The translations under genes and the position numbers were made by a program. DNA of 64,000 bases. It comes from Alphaproteobacteria bacterium US3C007. Lineage in GTDB: Bacteria; Pseudomonadota; Alphaproteobacteria; Rhodobacterales; Rhodobacteraceae. Under the pieces are notes generated by a model. It was not told the DNA's origin and did no database searches. It was given only the letters and a program-made list of their open reading frames with translations. The stretch covers positions 310,001 to 374,000 of the forward strand of contig CP139918.1 in the NCBI GenBank assembly GCA_034423775.1. Reading direction: 5' to 3'. Positions 1 to 9,636 of the stretch are shown one piece after another. Every line of letters begins with the position of its first letter. Positions within the stretch are counted from its first letter, which is position 1.

Positions 1-982
1 CACCGGAACGCTTTCGGGTGTGTTTGGATTTCTGCTTGTGGGCGCGATCCTGGCAACACTGGAAATCGCCTTGTCTTTTGACAACGCGATCGTGAATGCC
101 AACAAACTTGAAGAGATGACCCCAATTTGGCAGCAGCGTTTCCTAACTTGGGGAATTTTAATCGCGGTTTTTGGCATGCGGATAATCTTTCCCTTGGCGA
201 TCGTGGCTATTTTCGCCTGGATCAACCCTTTCGCTGCAATCCATTTGGCCTTGGCCGACCCAGAGAAATATTCGCATATCATTGAACAAGCGCATGGTCC
301 AATATCTGCTTTTGGCGGTACTTTTTTGATGATGGTTGCGTTGAAATTCTTCGTGGATGAAGACAAATCGGTCGATTGGATCGTGGGGCTTGAAACGCGG
401 CTTCGGCGCGTGGCATCAATCCGAGGACTAGAGATCACCTTCGTTTTGATTATCATCATCGCGATTTGCCAATTTTTGCCAGAATATAAACATGCAGCCT
501 TCTTAATGTCGGCAATAATGGGATTATTGGTCTTCATGCTTGTCGATGGATTGGGCGCTTATCTCGACAATGTTGCCAGCAACACCGCCGCCATTGGTGC
601 ACGCGGTGGATTGGGCGCGTTCTTATATCTTGAGGTTTTGGATGCCAGCTTCTCATTTGACGGCGTGATCGGAGCCTTTGCGTTGACAACAAATATTCTT
701 TTAATCGCGATAGGGTTGGGCATTGGAGCTATGTATGTGCGATCGATGACGATTATGCTTGTAGAGCGCAAAACCTTAGCGGAATTCCGATATTTGGAAC
801 ATGGGGCGTTTTATTCTATTTTTGCCCTATCGGTGATCATGTTTCTTCAATCCCTGGTTCACGTCCCGGAAGTATTAACCGGCGGGATCGGCGTGTTTCT
901 AATCGGCCTCGCCTTTTACAAATCAATTCAACATAACAAATCAGGCGCTGCGCACGAGGATGCAGCGATAGGAGCAGAATAA
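1..982 (+). CDS. DUF475/TerC-like integral membrane protein, 5' partial
   Basis: This is a polytopic inner-membrane protein of the DUF475 group, related to TerC proteins. The visible part has about eight hydrophobic segments. The family-typical stretch LEIALSFDNAIVNA lies near the start and a second acidic FSFDGVIGAF stretch lies further on; the paired Asp/Asn residues inside membrane helices are characteristic of TerC-like, possibly metal-handling, proteins. The frame is already open at base 2, ahead of the first possible start (GTG at 20). Relatives have one more N-terminal helix, so the true start is probably outside the window. The stop overlaps the next ATG by one base (TAATG), which implies co-transcription with hpsN. 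Substrate is unknown. Confidence 0.85.
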   Translation, partial: TGTLSGVFGFLLVGAILATLEIALSFDNAIVNANKLEEMTPIWQQRFLTWGILIAVFGMRIIFPLAIVAIFAWINPFAAIHLALADPEKYSHIIEQAHGPISAFGGTFLMMVALKFFVDEDKSVDWIVGLETRLRRVASIRGLEITFVLIIIIAICQFLPEYKHAAFLMSAIMGLLVFMLVDGLGAYLDNVASNTAAIGARGGLGAFLYLEVLDASFSFDGVIGAFALTTNILLIAIGLGIGAMYVRSMTIMLVERKTLAEFRYLEHGAFYSIFALSVIMFLQSLVHVPEVLTGGIGVFLIGLAFYKSIQHNKSGAAHEDAAIGAE

Positions 983-2295
983 TGACCGTCGAATATCTTA
1001 AGAAAGCTCCTCTTCATTCTCGAAGCGATGCCGGGGAAACGCGCGACATTGTCGGCAAAATTTTAGACGAGATTGAGGCGGGTGGTGATGAAAAAGCTTT
1101 AGAATACGCCGCAAAATTTGACAATTATCAAGGTGCTATACTGTTATCAGCAGAGGCGATTAAGACGGCTTCGGCCCTGGTGCCTGATAAGATGAAGCGC
1201 GATATTGAATTTGCGCATGCCAATGTTAAAAAATTTGCGGAAGTCCAAAAATCAACCGTCGCAGATTTTGAAACAGAGGTTGTGCCCGGATTAATCGCAG
1301 GACAAAAAGCGATCCCGGTGAACGCCGCCGGCTGCTATATCCCCGGGGGCCGCTACAGCCATGTTGCCAGCGCCATCATGACGGTGACCACAGCCAAAGT
1401 CGCAGGCTGTAAAAACATTATTGCCTGCTCTCCACCCCGGCCCGATATAGGCGTTGCCCCCGCAATCATATACGCCGCGCATATTTCGGGTGCGGATAAA
1501 ATTTTGGCCATGGGCGGCGTGCAAGGCGTTGCCGCGATGACGTTTGGGCTATTTGGGCTGCCCAAAGCTAATATTCTTGTTGGGCCAGGAAACCAATTCG
1601 TTGCCGAAGCCAAACGTATGCTTTTTGGCCGTATTGGGATTGATATGATCGCAGGCCCAACCGATAGTCTGATTCTGGCTGACGCGCATGCAGATGCAGA
1701 TATTGTTGCAGCTGACCTTGTCGGCCAGGCCGAGCATGGCTATAATTCCCCTGTTTGGCTGGTGACCGATGATCGCGCGCTGGCCGAAAAGGTAATGCTG
1801 TTGGTGCCCGCCCTGATCGAGGATCTCCCAGAGCTTAACCGCGATAATGCCTACGCCGCTTGGCGCGATTATGCGGAAATTGTACTCTGCGATACCCGAG
1901 AAGAAATGGCCGCCACATCGGATGCCTATGCACCCGAGCACCTGACAGTCCAAGCGCAAGATCTCGATTGGTGGCTCAGTCGCCTAAGCTGTTATGGCTC
2001 GCTGTTCTTGGGCGAAGAAACCACGGTTGCCTTTGGGGATAAAGCATCGGGCACAAACCACGTTTTGCCCACATCCGGTGCCGCAAGCTATACGGGTGGA
2101 TTAAGCGTTCATAAATATATGAAAATCGTCACTTGGCAGCGTGCAACGCGCGAAGGGTCCAAGCCCGTTGCTGAGGCCACAGCGCGAATTTCCCGACTTG
2201 AGGGTATGGAAGGGCATGCGCGCACGGCTGATATTCGCCTCAGAAAGTATTTCCCAAATGAGAATTTCGATTTAACGGCCGCAGACGATATTTAA
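982..2295 (+). CDS. hpsN: HisD-family dehydrogenase, probably sulfopropanediol 3-dehydrogenase
   Basis: This 437-residue protein belongs to the histidinol dehydrogenase fold. The zinc/catalytic signatures are present: QAEHG at 249-253 and APEH at 317-320. The N-terminus (VEYLKKA) and the whole sequence fit the HpsN branch known in roseobacters better than biosynthetic HisD, which starts quite differently. HpsN oxidises (R)-2,3-dihydroxypropane-1-sulfonate to sulfolactate with NAD+ in marine sulfonate degradation. No hpsO, hpsP or sulfonate transporter is adjacent; the only operon partner is the DUF475 membrane protein upstream. The family call is firm. The substrate is inferred from similarity, and a histidinol or other polyol role remains possible. 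Confidence 0.72.
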   Translation: MTVEYLKKAPLHSRSDAGETRDIVGKILDEIEAGGDEKALEYAAKFDNYQGAILLSAEAIKTASALVPDKMKRDIEFAHANVKKFAEVQKSTVADFETEVVPGLIAGQKAIPVNAAGCYIPGGRYSHVASAIMTVTTAKVAGCKNIIACSPPRPDIGVAPAIIYAAHISGADKILAMGGVQGVAAMTFGLFGLPKANILVGPGNQFVAEAKRMLFGRIGIDMIAGPTDSLILADAHADADIVAADLVGQAEHGYNSPVWLVTDDRALAEKVMLLVPALIEDLPELNRDNAYAAWRDYAEIVLCDTREEMAATSDAYAPEHLTVQAQDLDWWLSRLSCYGSLFLGEETTVAFGDKASGTNHVLPTSGAASYTGGLSVHKYMKIVTWQRATREGSKPVAEATARISRLEGMEGHARTADIRLRKYFPNENFDLTAADDI

Positions 2296-2307
2296 CCCCT
2301 GTGCGAC

Positions 2308-2342
2308 GGGGCTCTTATTGCGCAAGGCAGCGCAATAAGCCC
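2308..2342 (+). terminator. strong stem-loop after hpsN
   Basis: The arms CTTATTGCGC (2314-2323) and GCGCAATAAG (2330-2339) pair perfectly over ten bases around a six-base loop, with GGGC/GCCC able to extend the stem. It lies 18 bases after the hpsN stop. No T-tract follows, so it may end or stabilise the transcript rather than act as a classical intrinsic terminator. Between here and 2540 there are further small hairpins (for example GTGGGG/CCCCAC at 2483-2501) but no gene. Confidence 0.55.
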
Positions 2343-2540
2343 ATAAAGAGTGTAGGCTTGAGCCAAGTTTTTCCAATCTAATTTGGTCTGCAGGATTCAT
2401 TCATCCGGTAAACTTGCCCTAAGGCAATGGAAACCCGTGCAAAATATATACGGCGCGACGCCTTGCAAGGATCACGAGAGAAGTGGGGTTAAAAGCCCCA
2501 CCATTCATATGAGGGATGAGGTTCCAGGCTACATTATTTT

Positions 2541-2937
2541 ATGCAAGAAATGACAATGCCGTTAGCAATCGTAATGCCAGAAATCGGAAATATATCCTCA
2601 GTTATTTATCACGACGAAGCTATAAATTCACTAAAACAGTTCAGAACTTTTAGCGAGGCACCTGAGTTAAAAGACATTCAAGCCGCGCAGTACTGGCTTG
2701 CACTTATGCCAGATCCCAGCGGCTGGTGTGATGATCATTCAGTTGCCAAAACCGTCGTGAACAATATAAAAAAAAGGGTGATGCGACAATTGAAGAAATC
2801 AAAACGCGAGAGAACGTTTGGGGCTCAGCCAATCTCGATTTGTTCATGCGCTGGGTGTCGGCGACAATGACAATACCGTTCAGAAATTGCGTATTCTGGT
2901 GACCGAAGATGAGCTCGAGAAACTTGAAAAGTCATAG
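2541..2937 (+). pseudogene. decayed helix-turn-helix (XRE/antitoxin-like) gene
   Basis: The first frame from ATG 2541 runs 109 codons and its C-terminal part makes no sense. In another frame the region up to 2937 reads RERLGLSQSRFVHALGV followed by VQKLRI and an acidic EDELEKLEKS end. That closely resembles the helix-turn-helix of XRE-type repressors and antitoxins (xRxxLGLSQxxFAxxLGV). Moving from the first frame to this one requires two small shifts, one plausibly at the eight-A run near 2770. No intact toxin partner is visible. I read it as the remnant of a small regulator; a chance resemblance cannot be excluded. Confidence 0.4.
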
Positions 2938-3029
2938 CCTTAGAACGCTGAACGCTTGAAGTTCATGCCTTTGCTAAACTTTAAAATCAACGCGGCCACT
3001 TTTGGAAGGGTGCAGTTTCAAAAGTGAAT

Positions 3030-3608
3030 TCACGACCCGGTTGCTTCGCGCCAATGGCGGCGGCAGAGAGACACATAGGTTTCATTACCGCCAATTTGCA
3101 CCTGTGCGCCTTGCGTTATCACCTGACCCGTCTCATCTTGCCGGATCACCATCGTCGCTTTTTTCCCGCAATGACAGATGGTTCTAATTTCTCGCATTTC
3201 ATCCGCAAGCGCCAAAAGAGCTGCCGAGCCGGGAAACAGTTGGCCCTGAAAATCAACCCGCAAGCCATAACACATGACCGGAACTTTCAAATCATCTACC
3301 GCCTGTGCCAATTGCCAAACCTGGCCGTGCTCGAGGAACTGCGCTTCATCGATGAAGATACAATCGCAGGAACGATCTGACAGGCGGCGCTGAATTTTTT
3401 GATATAAATTCTCACCAGTTGCAAATGTGTCAGCGGCTTTTTCTACTCCGATCCGCGATGCAATTTTTCCCTCACCCGCACGGCGGTCAAACTGCGCCGT
3501 CAACAAATAGGTCTTCATCCCTCGTTCGTGATAGTTATGCGCTGCTTGTAACAGTAAGGTCGATTTTCCTGCATTCATCGTAGAATAATGAAAATAAAGT
3601 TTCGCCAT
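3030..3608 (-). CDS. tdk: thymidine kinase
   Basis: This is a 192-residue type II thymidine kinase, which phosphorylates thymidine to dTMP with ATP in pyrimidine salvage. The P-loop STMNAGKST is at residues 9-17, the Walker-B-like FIDEAQF is in the middle, and zinc-ribbon cysteines (CHCGKK and a later LCRRH) are in the C-terminal lasso region. Length matches the family. It lies downstream of the SulP gene on the same strand, 124 bases away, with no clear functional link. Confidence 0.95.
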   Translation of the reverse strand: MAKLYFHYSTMNAGKSTLLLQAAHNYHERGMKTYLLTAQFDRRAGEGKIASRIGVEKAADTFATGENLYQKIQRRLSDRSCDCIFIDEAQFLEHGQVWQLAQAVDDLKVPVMCYGLRVDFQGQLFPGSAALLALADEMREIRTICHCGKKATMVIRQDETGQVITQGAQVQIGGNETYVSLCRRHWREATGS

Positions 3609-3732
3609 AATTTTCTCAGCTCCACAGATCGGCTTTCAAGGTTTGATCGCGCCTGCCTCGCCCTGACCGTTTTGCATCATCGACGTATAAACCGCGTTTT
3701 ACGCAGAAGGGACAGAGCAACCAGCAAATGTC

Positions 3733-5361
3733 TTAATGCCCGCTTTCCAAAATTCCGGTACGCACAGAATAATTCACCGCCAGCGCGTAATCTGGATCAT
3801 CTTCGCTATCAACCATCAGATGGCCAGCCTTGCTGAGCAAACGGTGGCAGTCGCGGCTGAGATGACGCAATTGAATGCGTTTTCCAGCCCCCTCATATTT
3901 TGCTGCCACGGCTTCGATCGCCTGAAGCGCCGATTGATCCACCACCCGACTATCCGCAAAATCGACAACCACCGTATCAGGATCTTCATCTGGTGTGAAT
4001 AACTCGACGAACCCATCAGATGAACCGAAAAACAAAGGCCCCTGAATGCGGTAGGATTTGCTGCCATCTTGATTGATCTCTTCATGAGCATGGATCCGGC
4101 GCGCGTTGTTCCACGCATAAGCCAAGGCCGAAACAATCACTCCAACGACCACCGCAACTGCGAGATCAGACAGAACCGTCACGATGGTGACCAACACCGT
4201 AACGAAGGCATCTGTTAAAGGCACGCGGCGCAAAATGGTAAGCGAGTTCCACGCGAAGGTTCCAATCACCACCATGAACATCACCCCGACAAGCGCGGCC
4301 AAGGGAATCATTTCAATGATGCTAGAGCCCACCAAAATAAACAGCAGCAAGAATAAAGCCGCTGCGATCCCGGCGATCCGCGTGCGTCCACCCGAGCGCA
4401 CATTGATCATTGACTGCCCGATCATCGCGCAGCCCCCCATCCCGCCAAAGAACCCGGTCACGGTATTTGCTACGCCTTGCGCAACGCATTCTTGGCTGGC
4501 GCCGCCGCGTTTATTGGTCATTTCTCCCACGAGGTTAAGGGTTAAAAGGCTTTCTATCAAACCAATCGCGGCCAAAATGATTGAATAGGGCAAGATGATT
4601 TGAAGGGTTTCCCAACTCAGTTCAACTCGGGGAAAGTGAAAGCTGGGAAGCCCACCTTTGATGGACGCCATATCGCCCACTCTGGGCACGTCCAACCCGA
4701 ACCCAATCACCACAGCGGCGACAATACCAATGCCTGCTAAAGGCGCTGGAATAATTTTTGTCACGCGCGGCATGATGTAAATAATACCCATCGTAAGCGC
4801 CACAAGACCCAACATGGTGATCAAGGGCGTTCCACTTAACCACTCTCCACCAACAGCGCCATGCCCGCCAATTTCCATCGTACCTGGCACTTTGAACTGG
4901 GTGAGCTGCGCAAGAAAAATAACAATAGCCAATCCGTTTACAAAGCCCAACATCACCGGATGCGGCACCAATCGGATAAATTTTCCCCACTGCATGACGC
5001 CGGCAAAGATTTGTAAAATTCCCATCAGCACGACCGTGGCGAACAGATACTCAACGCCATGCTGTGCAACTAGGGCGACCATCACAACCGCCAGCGCCCC
5101 TGTTGCACCAGAAATCATCCCGGGGCGCCCCCCGATCACCGCCGTGATCAATCCTACCAAAAACGCAGCATAAAGCCCAACCAAAGGGTGAACACCAGCA
5201 ACGAAGGCAAAAGCCACCGCTTCGGGAATGAGAGCCAGGGCCACGGTGAGACCAGAAAGCAATTCGATGCGCAGCCGCGCCGCGCTCAACCCTTCATCAT
5301 TCATCACGTTCAAATCGGGCATGGTCAAATTGGCAAAAGAGCCGAGGATGGCACGTTTCAT
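3733..5361 (-). CDS. SulP family anion permease with STAS domain
   Basis: About eleven hydrophobic segments form the SulP transport domain (LLSGLTVALALIPEAVAFAF, then GRPGMISGATGALAVVMVAL). A cytoplasmic STAS domain of about 105 residues follows, with the DSRVVDQSALQAI stretch. Substrates of this family are sulfate, bicarbonate or other anions, and the sequence does not settle which. The frame extends upstream to 5475. I chose ATG 5361 (542 residues) because the 38 extra residues look unlike the family, which normally begins shortly before MPDLNVMN. A GGAT sits just upstream of 5361. ATG 5322 (MPDLNV) is another candidate. Confidence 0.88.
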   Translation of the reverse strand: MKRAILGSFANLTMPDLNVMNDEGLSAARLRIELLSGLTVALALIPEAVAFAFVAGVHPLVGLYAAFLVGLITAVIGGRPGMISGATGALAVVMVALVAQHGVEYLFATVVLMGILQIFAGVMQWGKFIRLVPHPVMLGFVNGLAIVIFLAQLTQFKVPGTMEIGGHGAVGGEWLSGTPLITMLGLVALTMGIIYIMPRVTKIIPAPLAGIGIVAAVVIGFGLDVPRVGDMASIKGGLPSFHFPRVELSWETLQIILPYSIILAAIGLIESLLTLNLVGEMTNKRGGASQECVAQGVANTVTGFFGGMGGCAMIGQSMINVRSGGRTRIAGIAAALFLLLFILVGSSIIEMIPLAALVGVMFMVVIGTFAWNSLTILRRVPLTDAFVTVLVTIVTVLSDLAVAVVVGVIVSALAYAWNNARRIHAHEEINQDGSKSYRIQGPLFFGSSDGFVELFTPDEDPDTVVVDFADSRVVDQSALQAIEAVAAKYEGAGKRIQLRHLSRDCHRLLSKAGHLMVDSEDDPDYALAVNYSVRTGILESGH

Positions 5362-5569
5362 AAGCTTATCCAAATCGCTGGGAGTGGGTTCAAAATGTCC
5401 ATTACCGCATTTTTTCCAAAGAGAACAGCCTACTTGTGCTTGCGGTAGCATTACGACGGGCCCGTCCTGCAGCACGGCGCATCTATTGGGCGATCAAGAT
5501 TGAGACATCCAACTTGAAAAGAAAAATTATTTCGTGTTACCAGATCTTTAGGTTGCTTCTGGAGCTCGT

Positions 5570-6100
5570 ATGAAAACCGTAAAAGACTATATTCGCACAA
5601 TCCCTGATTTTCCCCATGCCGGCATTATGTTTCGCGATGTGACAACGTTGTTTGATGACCCCGATGGGTTTCAATTGGCGATCAAACAATTGGTTGCACC
5701 CTATCTGGGGCAGAAAATTGACAAAGTCGCGGGTTTAGAGGCGCGCGGATTTATTTTAGGCGGCGCCGTTGCCTACCATCTAGGATGCGGCTTCGTGCCG
5801 ATCCGCAAGCAGGGTAAATTGCCGGGATCGGTGATCAGCCAAGAGTATACGTTAGAATATGGCCAAGCCGTGCTTGAATTGCACGAAGACGCGATCGAAG
5901 CGGGTGAAACCGTGTTGGTGGTCGATGATCTTTTGGCCACCGGGGGCACAGCAGAGGCTGGCGTGAAACTGATTGAGCGGCTTGGCGGCGATGTAACGGC
6001 CTGTGCCTTTGTGATTGATTTGCCCGAGTTGGGCGGATCAAAGAAATTGCAGGCGATGGGCTTGCCCTTGCACAGCCTTTGCTCGTTTGAGGGCCATTGA
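5570..6100 (+). CDS. apt: adenine phosphoribosyltransferase
   Basis: A 176-residue purine-salvage enzyme that converts adenine and PRPP to AMP and pyrophosphate in the cytoplasm. The PRPP-binding signature [14 protein letters not shown] is at residues 115-128, and the N-terminal [17 protein letters not shown] and [10 protein letters not shown] are typical of Apt. Length is standard. It is transcribed divergently from the SulP gene, so its promoter should lie in 5476-5569. Confidence 0.97.
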   Translation: MKTVKDYIRTIPDFPHAGIMFRDVTTLFDDPDGFQLAIKQLVAPYLGQKIDKVAGLEARGFILGGAVAYHLGCGFVPIRKQGKLPGSVISQEYTLEYGQAVLELHEDAIEAGETVLVVDDLLATGGTAEAGVKLIERLGGDVTACAFVIDLPELGGSKKLQAMGLPLHSLCSFEGH

Positions 6101-6153
6101 GCGCTTGCCATCTTTCGTTTGCCGCCTAATTTGTGGAGGCAAGGAGATGCAAG

Positions 6154-6558
6154 ATGCAAGAAGAAACCAAAATTTTATATAACGCGGACTGCCCTGTATG
6201 CCGCTTTGAGATAGACCACTACGCCTCCTATAGCGCTGATCGCGGGTTGGCGTTGCGCTTTGATGATCTCAACAGCTGCGATTTAAACAGCTGGGGCTTA
6301 AGCTCAGATCAAGCCGCGAAGCGCCTTTACGTGCGTAAATCAGGTCAGCTTTATAGCGGCATCCCTGCCTTTTTGGTGCTTTGGCAAGATATGCCGCGCT
6401 ATCGTTTTCTGGCGCGGCTGATCGGGTTGCCGATCATAAAACAGGCGGCCTCTGCCATTTATGATTACGTGCTTGCACCCATTATCTACCGCTGGCACTT
6501 GCGCCGGCAAGCGCGCAGGACAGCGCCCCAGAGCAATGGCAATAGCGCAGGTTTTTAA
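6154..6558 (+). CDS. DCC-family thiol-disulfide oxidoreductase-like protein (DUF393)
   Basis: A protein of about 134 residues with the family-defining N-terminal ADCPVC motif (Asp-Cys...Cys) after a short beta strand, as in the thioredoxin-like DCC/DUF393 proteins. Its exact redox partner is unknown. I chose ATG 6154 over GTG 6133 because AAGGAG sits seven bases before it. The C-terminus is basic and partly hydrophobic ([17 protein letters not shown]), suggesting membrane association. Its 3' end overlaps the convergent argF by four bases. Confidence 0.82.
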   Translation: MQEETKILYNADCPVCRFEIDHYASYSADRGLALRFDDLNSCDLNSWGLSSDQAAKRLYVRKSGQLYSGIPAFLVLWQDMPRYRFLARLIGLPIIKQAASAIYDYVLAPIIYRWHLRRQARRTAPQSNGNSAGF

Positions 6559-7481
6559 AGCCCCAAGCAGTGTCGCATGATTGCTTTTTGTACGTGCAAA
6601 CGATTTTCAGCCTCATCAAATATCACAGATTGCGGGCCATCCATCACTTCTGATGTGGCTTCATCCTCACGATGCGCGGGAAGGCAATGCATAAACAAAG
6701 CCTCAGATTTGGCATTGGCCATCAAGGCGCTGTTCACCTGATAGCCACGCAATTGATTATGCCGGCGTTCGCGCGCTGATTGCGGATCATGCATGCTAAC
6801 CCATGTATCCGTTACCACAAGATCGGCACCCTCGACAGCTTTTTGAGGGTTGCGCTCAATCTCAATTTTTACGCCTTTCGCGCGCGCCGCGTTCACGAAC
6901 ACCTCTTCGGGATCTAAGGGCTCAGGCCCGGTAAAGGTGAGATCAAACCCGAATTGGCCTGCGGCATGGGCAAAACTGGCAAAGACATTATTACCATCTC
7001 CTGACCACACCACTTTCTTGCCTTTGATCGGGCCGCGATGTTCCTCAAACGTCATGATATCAGCCATAATCTGGCATGGATGCGTGCGATTGGTCAGTCC
7101 GTTTATCACTGGTACGCTGGCATGTTCCGCCATTTCCAGCAGCGTGGCCTCCTCAAAGGTTCGGATCATGATCAAATCCACATAGCGGCTCAGAACCCGC
7201 GCCGTGTCAGCGATGGTTTCCCCATGTCCAAGCTGCATATCTGCGCCTGAAAGCACCATGGTTTCGCCCCCCATCTGGCGCACACCAACATCAAAGCTTA
7301 TCCGCGTACGGGTTGAGGGTTTTTCAAAAATCAACGCCACCATCTGGCCCGCCAAAGGCCGCCCGCGGTCTAACGCAGCGCGCGGTTGCCCCGCGCGGTC
7401 GTTTTTCATCTCCATCGCCTGGTCGATAATCTGACGCAGCGCTTCGGGTGCGGATTTATGAATGTCGAGAAAATGTTGCAT
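6555..7481 (-). CDS. argF: ornithine carbamoyltransferase
   Basis: This 308-residue enzyme makes citrulline from ornithine and carbamoyl phosphate in arginine biosynthesis. The carbamoyl-phosphate loop STRTR is at residues 56-60, THPCQ is near 132 and the catalytic HCLP lies near the C-terminus. argD lies directly upstream on the same strand, 91 bases away, giving an argD-argF pair. argB, another gene of the pathway, is about 49 kb away in this window. Confidence 0.97.
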   Translation of the reverse strand: MQHFLDIHKSAPEALRQIIDQAMEMKNDRAGQPRAALDRGRPLAGQMVALIFEKPSTRTRISFDVGVRQMGGETMVLSGADMQLGHGETIADTARVLSRYVDLIMIRTFEEATLLEMAEHASVPVINGLTNRTHPCQIMADIMTFEEHRGPIKGKKVVWSGDGNNVFASFAHAAGQFGFDLTFTGPEPLDPEEVFVNAARAKGVKIEIERNPQKAVEGADLVVTDTWVSMHDPQSARERRHNQLRGYQVNSALMANAKSEALFMHCLPAHREDEATSEVMDGPQSVIFDEAENRLHVQKAIMRHCLGL

Positions 7482-7572
7482 CCGGGCTTTCCTTATTTTT
7501 CAAACGCGCGCATCGGGTTTAAACCGCGCAACCTGCCCTATGGGCGGCAAAGCTTCAAGCGCATCGTTAAAA

Positions 7573-8748
7573 TTATTTTGGTTTCAAGCGTTGCGCCGCC
7601 TGATCAAGCCGCGCGATTGCAAGCTCTATCTCATCATCCGTGATGTTTAGCGGCGGTAACAAACGGACCACATTATCCGCAGCCGGAACGGTGATAACCA
7701 ATGCCTCATAGCCGGCCGCCACCAAATCTGTATTTGCGCATTTACATTTTAAGCCCAGCATCAAACCTTCCCCGCGCAGACTTTCAAACACATCCGGATG
7801 GGCCGCGATCAGCCCCCCCAGTTTTTGTTTGAACAACGCTGACTTCCGGCGCACCTCAGCCAAAAAAGCCTCATCAGCGACGCTTGTCAAAACCGCGCAT
7901 CCAACGGCGCAGGCCAACGGATTTCCGCCATAAGTTGATCCATGCGTGCCCGCGCCCATGCCCAACGCCGCCGCTTCACTGGCCAAAACAGCCCCCAAAG
8001 GAAATCCGCCACCAATGCCTTTTGCGACCATCATAATATCGGGGGCAACGCCCGCCCATTCATGGGCGAACAACTTACCACTGCGGCCAATACCGCATTG
8101 CACTTCGTCAAAAATTAGCAGCAGATTATGGCGGTCACAAAGCTCTCTTAAGCCTTTCAAGCAAGCATCCGGCACAGGGCGAATACCGCCTTCACCTTGA
8201 ATCGGCTCAATCAAAATCGCCGCAGTTTTTGCCGTAATAGCGGCATCAATCGCGGCGTGATCGGCCCAATCAAGATGCACAAATCCCGGCAGAAGCGGGC
8301 CAAAACCTTTGGTCATTTTTTCTGACCCCGCCGCCGCGATACCCGCCGAAGAGCGGCCATGAAAAGATCCCGAGAAGGTGATAATCTCAACGCGGTCTGA
8401 CTGGCCTTTTTCGAACCAATATTTACGCGCCATTTTGACGGCAAGCTCGCAGCTTTCGGTGCCCGAATTCGTGAAAAACACCGTATCGGCAAAACTCTGC
8501 GCCACAAGTTGATCCGCCAGCTCCGTTTGCTGGGGGATAGTATATAGGTTCGACACATGCCAAAGGTTTTGCGCTTGCTCGGTTAGGGCCGCAACAAGGC
8601 TCGGATGCGCATGGCCCAGCGCATTCACGGCAATGCCAGCGCCCAAATCCAAAAATCTGCGGCCATCTTCTTCGATCAGCCAGGTGCCTTCGCCTTTGGT
8701 GAAACTGAAAGGTGCGCGCGCGTAAGTTGGCAAAATTGAGGGGATCAT
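7573..8748 (-). CDS. argD: acetylornithine aminotransferase
   Basis: A 391-residue class III PLP aminotransferase converting N-acetylglutamate semialdehyde to N-acetylornithine. FDEVQCGIGRSG and the PLP-lysine region VAKGIGGGFPLG are both present, as is the N-terminal LDLGAGIAVNALGH. I chose ATG 8748 (MIPSILPTY) rather than the longer frame from 8802 because relatives begin at this point and AAGGA lies upstream of it. It is followed by argF, so the two are likely one transcript. Confidence 0.95.
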   Translation of the reverse strand: MIPSILPTYARAPFSFTKGEGTWLIEEDGRRFLDLGAGIAVNALGHAHPSLVAALTEQAQNLWHVSNLYTIPQQTELADQLVAQSFADTVFFTNSGTESCELAVKMARKYWFEKGQSDRVEIITFSGSFHGRSSAGIAAAGSEKMTKGFGPLLPGFVHLDWADHAAIDAAITAKTAAILIEPIQGEGGIRPVPDACLKGLRELCDRHNLLLIFDEVQCGIGRSGKLFAHEWAGVAPDIMMVAKGIGGGFPLGAVLASEAAALGMGAGTHGSTYGGNPLACAVGCAVLTSVADEAFLAEVRRKSALFKQKLGGLIAAHPDVFESLRGEGLMLGLKCKCANTDLVAAGYEALVITVPAADNVVRLLPPLNITDDEIELAIARLDQAAQRLKPK

Positions 8749-8927
8749 AACGGGATCTGTCCTTGAAAAGCGAATTATCTGAAATGGCCTTAGGCCGGGC
8801 AAAGAGCATCACGCGCAAAGGGGCCGCGGACACAAAACAAAGGATTAGCCGCGTCGGAGCCGGCTTTTAAGCGCACGATATCTCATAAAAACCAAAAAAC
8901 AGAATTCGGGCAGTGGTGCAAGGCACA

Positions 8928-9599
8928 TTATACCCTTGGCTTGATATTGGGATTTTTGCCTTCATCTGGACGGGCCAATTCAAACGTCTCTTCAATGATT
9001 GCATAATCCCGATACCCCAAACGCGTTAAAGGCTTGAATTTCGTGACATCAAACAGGCCATTTTCGATACAATCCTCCCGCATATGCACACCAATCACTT
9101 CTCCAAACACGGCAAAATTAGCCGCGCCGGACAGGTTAACAATTTGCGTCAGCTTACATTCTAGCGCTGCAGGCGCGCCGGCAACGCGCGCGCAATTTAT
9201 GATATTACACGCGATCTGCTGTAGCCCGGCTTGTTCATATTCATCGGTATCATAGGGCAAAGTGGCAGCGCTTGCATTCATTTGCTCGATCATCGCATGT
9301 TCAACAATATTCACGCAAAAAACGCCGGTTTCCCGGATATTCGCAACGCTGTCTTTGGTGCCATTTTGATCCGGCTTTTCCCCCGTTGAGGCAAACATCA
9401 CCTGTGGGGGCACATAGGCCACGGCGTTGAAAAATGAATAAGGGGCAAGGTTATCACGCCCTTGTGCATCGCGGGTTGAAATCCAGCCAATTGGCCGGGG
9501 CGTCACGATGGCATTGAAAGGGTTATAAGGCAGGCCATGGCCTTGTTCGGGTTCGTAAAATATAGCTCTCTCTCCTGTTTGATCCTGACTTATCCTCAT
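8928..9599 (-). CDS. flavin reductase family protein (FMN-binding split barrel)
   Basis: A 223-residue protein of the flavin reductase / FMN-binding split-barrel family, with VTPRPIGWIST and NLAPYSFFNAVAYVPP near the N-terminus and the GVFCVNIV core strand. Members use FMN, often NAD(P)H-dependently, but the physiological substrate of this subgroup is unknown. It starts divergently from the GNAT gene, with only 37 bases between starts. The first 14 residues vary among relatives, so the start is slightly uncertain. Confidence 0.87.
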   Translation of the reverse strand: MRISQDQTGERAIFYEPEQGHGLPYNPFNAIVTPRPIGWISTRDAQGRDNLAPYSFFNAVAYVPPQVMFASTGEKPDQNGTKDSVANIRETGVFCVNIVEHAMIEQMNASAATLPYDTDEYEQAGLQQIACNIINCARVAGAPAALECKLTQIVNLSGAANFAVFGEVIGVHMREDCIENGLFDVTKFKPLTRLGYRDYAIIEETFELARPDEGKNPNIKPRV

Positions 9600-9636
9600 G
9601 TTAAGCCCAATTCCAGCGCAAAGTGGAATATGAGCC

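Noticed and set aside
2355..2530. Several short hairpins that suggested a riboswitch
   Set aside because: I matched none of the riboswitch consensus cores that I know, and the downstream gene is a decayed fragment.
5362..5475. Longer N-terminus for the SulP permease
   Set aside because: The extra 38 residues do not resemble the family and would begin in an unlikely position; ATG 5361 fits better.
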